In this document: piece by piece, positions 51,345-59,973 of the stretch | Numbering within the stretch: the stretch's first letter is position 1 | Layout: every line of letters begins with the position of its first letter | Translations under genes and position numbers: made by a program | Notes under the pieces: model-generated | The model's input: the letters and a program-made list of their open reading frames with translations, nothing else | Databases searched by the model: none | What the model was told of the DNA's origin: nothing | Assembly: GCF_017916365.1 (NCBI RefSeq) | Contig: NZ_JAFMSU010000002.1 | Span: 992,001-1,056,000, forward strand | Reading direction: 5' to 3' | Length of the DNA stretch: 64,000 nucleotides | From: Rufibacter roseolus | GTDB taxonomy: Bacteria; Bacteroidota; Bacteroidia; Cytophagales; Hymenobacteraceae

Positions 51345-52637
51345 ATGGCTTCCTCCACACTTAACGGCGTCACTGATTTGCTGATCCGTTACCGGGCGAT
51401 CCGGCAGCAGACCGAAAACATTTGCGCTCCCCTCACCCCCGAGGATACCGTGATGCAACCCATGGCCGATGTGAGTCCGCCTAAGTGGCACCTGGGGCAC
51501 ACCACCTGGTTTTTTGAGACGTTTATCCTGCTTCCAAACCTACCAGGGTACCGAGCCTTCCATCCGCAGTACGCCTTCTTTTTCAATTCCTACTATAACA
51601 GCATGGGCAGCCGCATCGCGCGCTCAGACCGGGGCACTTTGTCGCGGCCGCCGCTGAAGGACATCTACGCTTACCGCCGGCACGTGGATGCAGAAATGGA
51701 AAAGGTGTTATGGAACGAGGAGCTTTTGCAAAACGCGCAATTAGCCGCGGTGATGGAACTGGGCCTACAGCACGAGCAACAACACCAGGAACTGCTTCTC
51801 ACTGATATCAAATACATCCTGAGCTGCAACCCGCTGCTACCCGCCTATCAATCCAAAGCTGAAACCGTTTTGGGCTCCTTTTTCTCAAAGAAGCCCCAAA
51901 ACGAGTGGAGCACCGTACCGGCTGGCCTCTACACCATCGGGTACCAGGGCAATGGCTTTTGCTTTGACAATGAACAGCAGCCGCACCAGGTCTACCTCGC
52001 CGAGTTCCATGCCCGCCGAATCTTGGTTACCAATGCCGAGTACCTCGCTTTTATGGAAGCCGGCGGCTACACCGAATTTTCTTACTGGCTGGACGAAGGC
52101 TGGCAACTCTGTCAGCTGCAGAGATGGCAAGCGCCTTTGTATTGGACAAAGCAAGATGGGGAATGGTATCATTTCACCTTGCACGGTTTGGAGAAAGTTG
52201 ACCCTGAGGCCCCCGTCACGCACATCAGCTTTTACGAAGCCCTGGCCTACGCGAACTGGAGCGGGCACCGGCTCCTTACCGAGTTTGAGTGGGAGGCGCT
52301 GGCACAGCTCCATGCCAATCCATTAAAGGAAGGCAATTTTATGGAAACCGGCTTGTACCATCCGGTGCCGGGCAACTTCCCTGAGGATTCTGAACAGGCA
52401 GCGCAACTCCTGGGAAATACTTGGGAATGGACTTACAGCGGCTATTTTCCGTATCCGGGGTTTGTGACGGCGCCTGGCGCCATTGGCGAGTACAACGGCA
52501 AATTCATGGTGAACCAGATGGTCCTGCGCGGCGGCTCATGCGCCACGCCACAAAGCCATATCAGGCCCACCTACCGTAACTTTTTCCACGCCGATAAGCG
52601 CTGGCAGTTCACCGGCATCAGGCTGGCCAAAAGATAA
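51345..52637 (+). CDS. egtB: Ergothioneine sulfoxide synthase EgtB
   Basis: 430 residues. The N-terminal DinB-like domain supplies the iron triad: WHLGHTTWFFE near residue 50 and LQHEQQHQELLLTD near 142. The C-terminal formylglycine-generating-enzyme-like domain (about 185-430) includes NTWEWTYSGYFPYPGF and VLRGGSCATPQSHIRPTYRN. It couples hercynine to a thiol using oxygen. egtA and egtC are absent here, so cysteine rather than gamma-glutamylcysteine is the likely sulfur donor, as in the non-mycobacterial EgtB types. egtD follows after 15 nt, forming a two-gene operon. Confidence 0.95.
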   Translation: MASSTLNGVTDLLIRYRAIRQQTENICAPLTPEDTVMQPMADVSPPKWHLGHTTWFFETFILLPNLPGYRAFHPQYAFFFNSYYNSMGSRIARSDRGTLSRPPLKDIYAYRRHVDAEMEKVLWNEELLQNAQLAAVMELGLQHEQQHQELLLTDIKYILSCNPLLPAYQSKAETVLGSFFSKKPQNEWSTVPAGLYTIGYQGNGFCFDNEQQPHQVYLAEFHARRILVTNAEYLAFMEAGGYTEFSYWLDEGWQLCQLQRWQAPLYWTKQDGEWYHFTLHGLEKVDPEAPVTHISFYEALAYANWSGHRLLTEFEWEALAQLHANPLKEGNFMETGLYHPVPGNFPEDSEQAAQLLGNTWEWTYSGYFPYPGFVTAPGAIGEYNGKFMVNQMVLRGGSCATPQSHIRPTYRNFFHADKRWQFTGIRLAKR

Positions 52638-52652
52638 ACTACAACTTAACCT

Positions 52653-53654
52653 ATGACCTTCACCTCTACCCATAATCGCCTGATTGACCTGTTGCCCACC
52701 CGTGTGTCTGATGATAACGGCCTGGCCCAGGACGTCATGCAAGGCTTTAACCAAAGCCCCAAAAGGCTTTCTTCCAGATTCTTTTATGACGCCAAAGGTA
52801 GCCAGCTTTTTCAGCAGATCATGCAGTTGCCGGAGTATTACCTCACCAAACTGGAGCACCAGATCCTGTCAAAGCAAAGGAAGGAAATCCTCTTCGCCAT
52901 GGATACCCACACGCCTTTCCAGCTGGTGGATCTGGGCGCCGGCGACGCCTACAAAACCAAACTGCTCCTGGCTGAACTGGTAGCCTCCCAAGCAGATTTC
53001 TCCTACGTGCCCCTGGATATCTCTGATGACCAACTAAACCTGCTTCTGGAGGATCTGCACCACCGCTGGCCCAAGCTGCCCGTGCAAGCCCTGGCCGCCG
53101 AGTACTTCCAAGGCCTGGAATGGCTGAACCAAAACCAGCGCCAGCGCAAAGTGGTTTTGTTCCTGGGCTCCAACATCGGCAACTTTGACCTGGACGAAGC
53201 CCGCAAATTCCTGTGTACCCTGCGCCAAAGCCTGAACCCCGAAGATGCTTTTCTTTTGGGCCTGGACCTGCGCAAGGACCCTGAGAAAATGCGCCGCGCC
53301 TACGCCGATGCCGCTGGCGTGACCTCAGCCTTTAACCTGAACCTGCTTCACCGCATTAACAAAGAGCTGCAGGCCAACTTTGACCTGGACCAGTTCCAGC
53401 ATTTCGCAGAGTATGACCCACTGGAAGGCACCATGCGTAGCTTCCTTATCAGCAAAATAAACCAGGAGGTGTACATAGGGGCGCTGGGCCAGACTTTCTC
53501 TTTTGAGGCCTGGGAGGCTATTCATACAGAGAACTCTTACAAATTCTCTTTACGGCAGGTTGAGGAAATGGCCAAGGCCTGCGGCTTCACGGTACAGGAC
53601 GTGTTCACAGACCCCAGCCACGGCTTCGCTGATGTTCTCCTGAGACCGGTTTAA
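52653..53654 (+). CDS. egtD: Histidine N-alpha-methyltransferase EgtD
   Basis: 333 residues. SAM-binding motif VDLGAGDAYKT near residue 92, PLDISDDQLNLLLEDL, and LFLGSNIGNFDLDEA are typical of EgtD. The N-terminal FFYDAKGSQLFQQIMQLPEYY is the family hallmark. It trimethylates histidine to hercynine, the EgtB substrate. The spacing of 15 nt to egtB indicates co-transcription. It is followed by a hairpin of the recurrent intergenic type. Confidence 0.96.
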   Translation: MTFTSTHNRLIDLLPTRVSDDNGLAQDVMQGFNQSPKRLSSRFFYDAKGSQLFQQIMQLPEYYLTKLEHQILSKQRKEILFAMDTHTPFQLVDLGAGDAYKTKLLLAELVASQADFSYVPLDISDDQLNLLLEDLHHRWPKLPVQALAAEYFQGLEWLNQNQRQRKVVLFLGSNIGNFDLDEARKFLCTLRQSLNPEDAFLLGLDLRKDPEKMRRAYADAAGVTSAFNLNLLHRINKELQANFDLDQFQHFAEYDPLEGTMRSFLISKINQEVYIGALGQTFSFEAWEAIHTENSYKFSLRQVEEMAKACGFTVQDVFTDPSHGFADVLLRPV

Positions 53655-53706
53655 TTCCTGATTGTTGATTGTTGGTCTATAGTCCGTTTGTTTATCCTGA
53701 TAGTAG

Positions 53707-53737
53707 CCTGTTTTGCTGAAAACAAGCCTAAAACAGG
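53707..53737. terminator. Hairpin downstream of egtD
   Basis: CCTGTTTT (53707-53714) and AAAACAGG (53730-53737) pair around GCTGAAAACAAGCCT. It also allows the alternative pairing TTTTGCTGAAAA. It is the likely terminator of egtBD and a clear member of the recurrent intergenic family. Flanking AT-rich arms at about 53668-53682 (GATTGTTGATTGTTGG) and 53827-53855 (CAATCAACAACTAACAATCA) are loosely complementary. Confidence 0.55.
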
Positions 53738-53772
53738 TTAGACAAAGAATTTCCATCTGATTTGCACCAAGA

Positions 53773-53803
53773 TTTGACCATTTATTTAATCCAACTAACT
53801 TTA
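53773..53803 (+). promoter_or_regulatory. Promoter of the aminotransferase gene
   Basis: TTTG (53773-53776), a 19-nt spacer and TAACTTTA (53796-53803) match the Bacteroidota consensus except for the last base. The transcript would start near 53810, 50 nt before the ATG, so the aminotransferase is not dependent on the egtBD promoter. Confidence 0.5.
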
Positions 53804-53859
53804 TCGCAAATCCAAACCATCACCCATTAGCAATCAACAACTAACAATCAACCATCAAA

Positions 53860-54954
53860 ATGGATGTCATTCCGCTGCATTTAGGTGTCAGTCATTTTCA
53901 CTCCCCCGCTGTGGCCGTAATGGCCATGCAGGAAGCCGTAGGCCGCCACAACACGTACTATGGTCCCAATGAAGGACTGCCCGAGCTGCGGTACGCCTTG
54001 GCTCAGCGGTACCTCGAAGACGAGAATCTACCCGTTCCTGCCGAACAGATCCTGATCACGCATGGCGCCAAACACGCCATTCACCTGTACCTGCAAAGCC
54101 TGCTGCATCCCAACGATGAGGTGGTGGCCCTGGCCCCGTACTGGTTTGCTTTCCCGGAACTGATCAGGCAGAGCGGCGGGAAACTGGTGACCGTACAGGC
54201 CAACCCCGAGGAAGGCTACGCAATCAACCTGGAGAACCTGCGCCAGAAAATCACCCCAGACACCAAACTGCTCATCCTCACCAACCCCGGCAACCCCACG
54301 GGAAAAGTATATTCACTGGCCGAGTTGGAGCAGGTGGCTCATCTGCTGGAGGAGTTCCCTAACCTGCACCTGCTCTCAGATGAAATATATGACGGTCTTG
54401 CTTACGAGGGAAAAGTCAACAGCTTTTTACGCTTTGAGCATCTGCGAGATAGAGTAGCCGTAGTGAATGGTTTCTCTAAGTCCTTTGCCATGTCTGGTTG
54501 GCGAATAGGCTACCTCATCGCGCCCTTTGATATTCTGCACAAAGCCACCGAACTGCAGCATAAACTTGTTTCGGGGGTATCGCCTTTCCTGCAGGCCGGC
54601 GCTGCCGCGGCTATCCAAAATCGGCATCAGATCTGGCAGCATTTTAGAACAGATTTGGACGTTAGGCGACAGCGCGTAATCCAGGAATTCGAGCAAATGC
54701 CCAAACTTAAATTCACCGTGCCAGATGCCGGGTACTACTTCACCCTGCAAGTAGACGGTTGCCTGCAGCCTCAGGACCCGACTTCGCCTTTCCAGTTGGT
54801 TGAGGAATGGGCCGCGGCGCTCAAAGACCAGGTGGGCCTGGAGGTGCTGTGCGCTACCAAGATGTGCATGCCCGGTGCCGTGCGGATGTCTTTCGCCTTG
54901 CCGGAGGAAGTGCTGGAAAGCGCCATGCTCCGCCTGAAAGCTTTTGTTTCCTAA
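53860..54954 (+). CDS. Class I/II PLP-dependent aminotransferase
   Basis: 364 residues of fold-type I. The PLP lysine is in VNGFSKSFAMSGWRIGYLI near residue 207, with the binding motifs LTNPGNPTGKVY and LLSDEIYDGLAYEG and the C-terminal carboxylate-binding Arg in GAVRMSFALP. This is the aspartate/aromatic aminotransferase subgroup, which also contains C-S lyases. It lies 205 bp after egtD, with a terminator and a promoter between, so a role as EgtE substitute (C-S lyase on hercynylcysteine sulfoxide) is conceivable but not shown. General amino-acid transamination is the default call. Confidence 0.88.
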   Translation: MDVIPLHLGVSHFHSPAVAVMAMQEAVGRHNTYYGPNEGLPELRYALAQRYLEDENLPVPAEQILITHGAKHAIHLYLQSLLHPNDEVVALAPYWFAFPELIRQSGGKLVTVQANPEEGYAINLENLRQKITPDTKLLILTNPGNPTGKVYSLAELEQVAHLLEEFPNLHLLSDEIYDGLAYEGKVNSFLRFEHLRDRVAVVNGFSKSFAMSGWRIGYLIAPFDILHKATELQHKLVSGVSPFLQAGAAAAIQNRHQIWQHFRTDLDVRRQRVIQEFEQMPKLKFTVPDAGYYFTLQVDGCLQPQDPTSPFQLVEEWAAALKDQVGLEVLCATKMCMPGAVRMSFALPEEVLESAMLRLKAFVS

Positions 54955-55246
54955 ATCCTGGTCATCGTAAATCTTTTCTGGAGAATTTTGACACTCAAAT
55001 ATCCAATTTGGCTATCGGCCCTACCCCGGCGATGGGCTAAAATTCCTTATTTCGGCTGAATAGAATCTCACAGCATTTTAGCGGCCTTTTAGTAAAATCA
55101 GGTAAAAAACGGTCACATTTTTAAAACACGTTGTTTTCCTTCTTTAGCAGATAATCAGAAGTGGTTTCCAGCACTTCTTTGCGTATTGGACATTTGTCCT
55201 AAGGGATAGGGAAAATAGCCGTAGCTTTGCGGCCTGTTTTAAAAAT

Positions 55247-56587
55247 TTGCCCGTGATTTTCTCCACCCAATACCGCGAACATTATAAAAGTACCTTCTGG
55301 CTGGCCTACCCGGTGGTCCTGAGCCAACTAGGGCACATCCTGGTAACGGTGACCGACAGCGTGATGGCGGGCCGTATTGGGACGGCGCAGCTGGCGGCTG
55401 CCTCCTTGGGGAACAGTATCTTCACCATCACGCTGGTGTTTGGCCTGGGCATCTCCTTCAGCATCACACCCCTGGTAGCCCGCGCCGATGGCCGGAAAAA
55501 CCACACCCGCATTGCCTTGATCCTGCTCAATGGCCTGGTGCTGAATACCGGAATGGGCGTGCTGCTCTTTCTGGCGTTCTGGGGCCTCTCTCCTTTTATT
55601 GCCTATCTGAACCAACCTCAGGAGGTGGTGCGCCTGGCCATCCCGTACGTGAACATCCTGTTTTTGTCCATGGTGCCGCTGATGGTGTTCCAGGCGTTCA
55701 AGCAGTTTGCCGAGGGGCTTTCCCTTACCAGGCAGTCTATGTACATTTCCATCTTCGCCAACGTGGTGAATGTGGTCCTGAACTATGTACTCATCTACGG
55801 AAAACTGGGCTTGCCGGCCTTGGGCCTGAACGGAGCAGCCTGGGCCACGTTCATCTCGCGGGTTCTCATGGCCATCATGATGACGGCCTTCATTTACTTT
55901 TCTCCCCGTTTTGCGCGGTACCGGCATTACATGCGCCGCCAGCATATTTCCTGGACCCACATGACCCGCATGTTCAAGATCGGCTTACCTATCTCGCTGC
56001 AGATGATCTTTGAGATGGGGGCTTTCAGTTTCTCTGCGGTGATGATTGGCTGGGTGGGCGCCCGTGATCTGGCGGCGCACCAGATTGCCCTGAACGTAGC
56101 CTCGGTGACGTACATGATGGCCAGCGGCATCTCGGCGGCGGCCACCATCAGGGTGGGCAAACTGCGCGGCTCCGGTGACCTGCACGGTGCGCACGTGGCC
56201 GGCAACAGCAGCCTGATCCTGGGTGCCCTCTTCATGGCTGGCAGCGCCACGTTGATCATCCTGGGCAAGGACCTGATTCCGCATTTATATGTGAAGGATA
56301 TGGCGGTTCACGCGCTGGCCTCTAAACTGCTTATCATTGCGGCGGTTTTCCAGTTATCTGATGGCGTGCAGGTGGTGGGGCTTGGCGCTTTGCGCGGGCT
56401 GGAGGATGTGAAAGTACCCAGTATGATCTCCCTGTTTTCCTACTGGCTTATTGCCTTGCCAATAGGTTTTGCCCTGGGCTTCTGGCTGGATTTAGCCGCC
56501 GTGGGCATCTGGCTTGGGTTGTTTACGGGCCTTACCATTGCGGCGCTGCTGCTATTTTTCCGGTTCAGAAAACTGAGTCCGCAATAA
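55247..56587 (+). CDS. MATE-family multidrug exporter
   Basis: 446 residues with twelve hydrophobic segments in two similar halves, typical of NorM-type MATE antiporters. Conserved features include SQLGHILVTVTDSVMAGRIG in helix 1, FGLGISFSITPLVARADG, and AAHQIALNVASVTYMM in the second half. Such proteins export cationic drugs or metabolites using sodium or proton gradients. There is no ATG near the 5' end. Initiation must be at TTG (55247) or GTG (55253). A TAGCTTTG box at 55222-55229 could be the -7 element, though its best TTTG partner is 25 nt away. The gene stands alone. Confidence 0.93.
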   Translation: MPVIFSTQYREHYKSTFWLAYPVVLSQLGHILVTVTDSVMAGRIGTAQLAAASLGNSIFTITLVFGLGISFSITPLVARADGRKNHTRIALILLNGLVLNTGMGVLLFLAFWGLSPFIAYLNQPQEVVRLAIPYVNILFLSMVPLMVFQAFKQFAEGLSLTRQSMYISIFANVVNVVLNYVLIYGKLGLPALGLNGAAWATFISRVLMAIMMTAFIYFSPRFARYRHYMRRQHISWTHMTRMFKIGLPISLQMIFEMGAFSFSAVMIGWVGARDLAAHQIALNVASVTYMMASGISAAATIRVGKLRGSGDLHGAHVAGNSSLILGALFMAGSATLIILGKDLIPHLYVKDMAVHALASKLLIIAAVFQLSDGVQVVGLGALRGLEDVKVPSMISLFSYWLIALPIGFALGFWLDLAAVGIWLGLFTGLTIAALLLFFRFRKLSPQ

Positions 56588-56654
56588 TTTTTTTATAACT
56601 TAGTTGTGATAGGAGGAAACTCCTTTTGGTTGGGAGTGTGTTACCGCAGCAGCT

Positions 56655-57203
56655 ATGTCGTTTTACTTTCTACCGCTCTGGATCAGCACGCTGTTTTTAG
56701 CCGCTTTTCCTGATACTAACCCTAAACCGATTGCCCCCACCATTGACATCCCCTGGACGGTGCAGAAGCGTCTAACCTGGGATGACTTCGCGGGCAGTCC
56801 CGCGCCCACAAACCAACACCACGCCCTCACTTCCACCAATATGGAGATGAAGGTGAAATGCGAGAACAACCAGCTCAAGTTTAAAGTAGAGGCTGTTTTC
56901 AACCCCAAAGAATCCTGGACCCGGAACAAAACCTCTGTAATGCTGCTGGCCCATGAGCAACTGCACTTTGACTTAACCGAGCTCCACGCCCGGCAACTGC
57001 GCAAGCGCCTGAAGGAACTGCCCAACGCCTGTAACCGCGGCGCCGCAGACCTGAACAGATACGCCAGCGAGGCCTTTGAGAAATGGCACAAGGAGCAGGA
57101 TCTCTACGACCGCGAAAGCCGCCACGGGCTTGACAAAGACCAGCAACTGGAGTGGATTGCCTCAGTTGAGTTAAGACTAAAACAACTGGAGGCTTATAAG
57201 TAG
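56655..57203 (+). CDS. DUF922 putative secreted zinc protease
   Basis: 182 residues. The N-terminus has a hydrophobic signal (FLPLWISTLFLAAF). The body has the DUF922 pattern: RLTWDDFAGSPAPTNQHHAL, then LLAHEQLHFDLTELHARQLR, an HExxH zinc motif near residue 100, and a C-terminal YDRESRHGLDKDQQLEWIA. Members are predicted metalloproteases. The gene is followed by overlapping hairpins, and its stop codon TAG is the first base triplet of a 19-bp inverted repeat. Confidence 0.85.
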   Translation: MSFYFLPLWISTLFLAAFPDTNPKPIAPTIDIPWTVQKRLTWDDFAGSPAPTNQHHALTSTNMEMKVKCENNQLKFKVEAVFNPKESWTRNKTSVMLLAHEQLHFDLTELHARQLRKRLKELPNACNRGAADLNRYASEAFEKWHKEQDLYDRESRHGLDKDQQLEWIASVELRLKQLEAYK

Positions 57204-57399
57204 TTGTTAGTTTTTAGTGTTTAGTTTTTAGGCTAATTTCAGTAAAAGAGCCTGAAAATGGTTTTGCTATAAAAGAAGAAGAGCCTGAAAGTATCATCTG
57301 CCAGGCTCTTCTTATTTTATAGGCTATTTGCAAGCCTGCTAACTACGGTATGATTCCGGTGTATGGTATTCGGAACTCATCACTAAAAACTAACAACTA
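57201..57399. repeat. MITE-like element with perfect 19-bp terminal inverted repeats
   Basis: TAGTTGTTAGTTTTTAGTG (57201-57219) is the exact reverse complement of CACTAAAAACTAACAACTA (57381-57399). Between them are three further hairpins: 57225-57258 (TTTTTAGGCT/AGCCTGAAAA), the terminator at 57276-57313 and AGGCTATTTGCAAGCCT at about 57321-57337. No open frame lies inside. No target duplication is obvious. The element supplies the stop codon of the DUF922 gene. Confidence 0.5.
57276..57320. terminator. Bidirectional terminator DUF922 / Rieske oxidoreductase
   Basis: AAGAAGAGCCTG (57276-57287) and CAGGCTCTTCTT (57302-57313) form a perfect 12-bp stem. It is followed on the plus strand by ATTTTAT and on the minus strand by TTTTATAGC. 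Confidence 0.8.
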
Positions 57400-57419
57400 A
57401 TCGCTAGAAACTAATTAGA

Positions 57420-58958
57420 CTATAGTTTCTCCAAGTCTCTAGGCGCCGGGCCGGCTACTACTTTCCCGTAAGGGTCAAAGCGGGAGCCGTGGCAAGGGCA
57501 ATCCCAGGAGTTCTCCACGTTGTTCCAGTGCACAATACAGCCCAAGTGCGTACACACCGCTGAGCATTCGTGGCGGTTTCCCTGGGCATCGGCGTAGATG
57601 GCCACTTTGCTTACGCCTTTCTGCACTACTATGCCAGTACCAGGCGCAATGGTGTCTTCCTCCTTGTTGCCGGGCTTCACCCAATCCAGGTACTGGCCTG
57701 CCACGTTGAGGTTTTCTTTCAGGAACTCCTTTGCTGAATCGGTGGAGAAGGTGACGCGGCCGGGGTCATAGAGTTTCTCCCATGGGTTCACCCGCTCCAT
57801 GATCAGGTCGGTGATGAGGATACCCGCGATGGTGCCGTGGGTCATGCCGTGGCCAGAGTCGCCGGTGGCAATGTAGACATGCTTGCTGTCGCCGGGGTTG
57901 CGCCCTATAAAGCCCATGAAGTCCACCGGCTCCATCACCTGGCCAGACCAACGGAATACCACGTCCTGCACCATGGGGTACTTCTTGCTGGTCCACTCTT
58001 CCAGGCAGTCAAAACGTTCGGCTTCATCGCCTTTGCTTTGGCCGGTTTTGTGGTCTTCGCCGCCCACAATCAAAATCTCAGACTCCAGGTTCTCTTCGCC
58101 GGCCACGGTGCCCAGCCGCACATAGTGGTAAGGATCAGAATCGTCCCAGTACAAGGCTTTGGGAACACTGCCAGTAGGCACGCGGGCGCCAATTACGTAA
58201 GTGCGGTAGGGCGCCTGCTTTGTGTGCATGGTCACCTGGTCGTTCACCGGGGTGTTGGTACAAACCACCAGATGGTTGGCGGTGACGGAGAAACCAGCAT
58301 CGGTGATGGCGCGGTGCACCCTCCCAGTGTCAAATTCCTTTACGTGGCTGTTGGTGTAGATCTCCCCGGCGTGGTCCAGGATGTAGCGGGCCAGCACAGA
58401 CAGGTATTTCACCGGGTGGAACTGCGCCTGGCGCGGGAACATGAGGCATGGCCCTTCGCTCACGCTGGGCAAGGGGCACTGCTTCAATTTCACCACATCC
58501 ATGATGCCCAGTTCATGGCAGGCAGCAAGTTCCTGGTCCAATTGGTCCTCGGTATCGGTGGCACCCAGGAAGAGGTAGCCGGGCAGGTATTCAAAATCAC
58601 ACTGGATCTTCTCGTCTTTTATGATCTCCTCAATCTTATGGATGGCATCGCTGTGGCTTTCATAGGCCAGCAGGGCCTGCGCTTTACCAAAGACCTTGAT
58701 GAGGGTGGAATAGCGGTCATCCAGGGCCCAGGAAAGATGGGCGGTGGTACGGCTGGTTTCGCCGCCGCAGATTTCCCCGGCATCTACCACCACTACTTTC
58801 TTGCCTTCTTTGGCCAGCAGGTAAGCCGTGGTAAGGCCAGATATACCCGCGCCCACCACACAGACATCGGTGGTGACGTTGGTGTTCAGGGTTTGGGTAA
58901 CCGGCATCTCCACGCCGGGCTGCCAAACCGATAAAGTTGTACCCGTGTTGTTTTTCAT
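57420..58958 (-). CDS. FAD-dependent oxidoreductase with C-terminal Rieske domain
   Basis: 512 residues from [24 protein letters not shown]-type flavoprotein domain covers about 1-410: [20 protein letters not shown] near residue 35, [17 protein letters not shown], and [19 protein letters not shown]. The last 100 residues are a Rieske [2Fe-2S] domain with [10 protein letters not shown] and [14 protein letters not shown], both Cys-His pairs intact. An electron path from substrate through FAD to the cluster is implied. Such fusions occur in many environmental bacteria but their substrates are not known. An ATG 42 nt upstream is possible but unlike family starts. Single gene. Confidence 0.9.
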   Translation of the reverse strand: MKNNTGTTLSVWQPGVEMPVTQTLNTNVTTDVCVVGAGISGLTTAYLLAKEGKKVVVVDAGEICGGETSRTTAHLSWALDDRYSTLIKVFGKAQALLAYESHSDAIHKIEEIIKDEKIQCDFEYLPGYLFLGATDTEDQLDQELAACHELGIMDVVKLKQCPLPSVSEGPCLMFPRQAQFHPVKYLSVLARYILDHAGEIYTNSHVKEFDTGRVHRAITDAGFSVTANHLVVCTNTPVNDQVTMHTKQAPYRTYVIGARVPTGSVPKALYWDDSDPYHYVRLGTVAGEENLESEILIVGGEDHKTGQSKGDEAERFDCLEEWTSKKYPMVQDVVFRWSGQVMEPVDFMGFIGRNPGDSKHVYIATGDSGHGMTHGTIAGILITDLIMERVNPWEKLYDPGRVTFSTDSAKEFLKENLNVAGQYLDWVKPGNKEEDTIAPGTGIVVQKGVSKVAIYADAQGNRHECSAVCTHLGCIVHWNNVENSWDCPCHGSRFDPYGKVVAGPAPRDLEKL

Positions 58959-59100
58959 AGTTTGGTGAGGTCTAGATAGAAGCAGCCGCCACAGAAGCAC
59001 CGCCTCTTTGGATACGGGTCCTTAAGGTAGAGGTTTCTACTGAGCCTGGCCCGTATTTGTCCCTTACAGCCTCACCACTTAACTTAGGCGCAAAAAGAAC

Positions 59101-59439
59101 ATGGAAAATAACATCACCTGGGAGCAATTCATGGCCGTGGACCTGCGGGTGGGCACCATTGTCCAGGCCGAGGCTTTCCCCCAGGCCCGCAAACCAGCCT
59201 ATAAACTCTGGGTGGATCTAGGCGAGTTGGGAATAAAGAAGTCCAGCGCACAAATAACCAACCGCTATACGTTAGAAGAGGTGGTGGGCAAACAGGTCAT
59301 CTGCGTCACCAACTTTCCTAAGAAGCAGATAGGTCCCTGGCTCTCTGAAGTGCTGGTGACCGGTTTTGAGGATGAGGAAGGCCATATTGTGCTGGCCCAA
59401 CCCCAGGCCAACGTGCCCAACGGCAAAAGGCTTATTTGA
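59101..59439 (+). CDS. csaA: CsaA-type tRNA-binding-domain protein
   Basis: 112 residues, a single EMAP/tRNA-binding OB fold: FMAVDLRVGTIVQAEAFPQA, KLWVDLGELGIKKSSAQIT, and VICVTNFPKKQIGPWLSEVL. CsaA is described as a secretion-associated chaperone in Bacillus and as a tRNA-binding dimer structurally. The start gives the usual MENNITWEQF opening. Its last 8 nt overlap the end of the convergent DUF4296 gene. Confidence 0.93.
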   Translation: MENNITWEQFMAVDLRVGTIVQAEAFPQARKPAYKLWVDLGELGIKKSSAQITNRYTLEEVVGKQVICVTNFPKKQIGPWLSEVLVTGFEDEEGHIVLAQPQANVPNGKRLI

Positions 59440-59920
59440 TCATCTTTCGGGCCCGCTGCTGGCGTGCCTTCAAAGAATCTACGAGCGGCAGGCGTTTGAA
59501 CTTTTGAAGGGTTTTGGCCTTGGCAGTATCTGGCGATGGTGTTGGAGGAGCAACTGGTTGCGGGGCTTCCTGCGCGCCGGCTTTGGTCAGTTTGGCCTCA
59601 CGCAGACTAAGGCTGTCTAACACCGCCTCGTAGATCTTGTCCATTTTGGCAGGATCGGAAAGGTAATAGTCATAACTGTGCTTGAACGCACTGTCTGTAA
59701 CACCCTGGCGTTTTAAGATCAGCTTGTGGGCCTCGCGGTACGCTACCCTGGAGGAGTCAAAATGGTGGATAGTGCGACCAATGGCGGCCTCGGTGAGGTG
59801 AACGTCTATCATGATGCGGGTCATCTTCTCCTCAGGAATCAAATCGGCTGGTTTTTCTGGCTCGGGGGTACAGGACAGCAGCGCAAGCGGAAGCAAAAGG
59901 AGACACAAACGTTTTTTCAC
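59432..59920 (-). CDS. DUF4296 lipoprotein
   Basis: 162 residues. Signal MKKRLCLLLLPLALLSC with a clear lipobox. The DUF4296 core is LIPEEKMTRIMIDVHLTEAA then FKHSYDYYLSDPAKMDKIYE. The C-terminal part is Pro/Ala-rich (QEAPQPVAPPTPSPDTAK) and basic. The family is confined to Bacteroidota and has no known function. It is divergent from the DUF58 gene, 53 nt away, and overlaps csaA tail to tail. Confidence 0.85.
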   Translation of the reverse strand: MKKRLCLLLLPLALLSCTPEPEKPADLIPEEKMTRIMIDVHLTEAAIGRTIHHFDSSRVAYREAHKLILKRQGVTDSAFKHSYDYYLSDPAKMDKIYEAVLDSLSLREAKLTKAGAQEAPQPVAPPTPSPDTAKAKTLQKFKRLPLVDSLKARQQRARKMIK

Positions 59921-59973
59921 GCGGTTGTTCGTAAGTTTGGGTAATTTTAAGGCGGCACAAATCTTCAGAGGCT

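Noticed and set aside
57837..58934. A 365-codon open frame antisense to the Rieske-FAD gene
   Set aside because: The overlapping minus-strand gene has complete FAD and Rieske motifs; the antisense translation is rich in His, Gly and Val with no domain.
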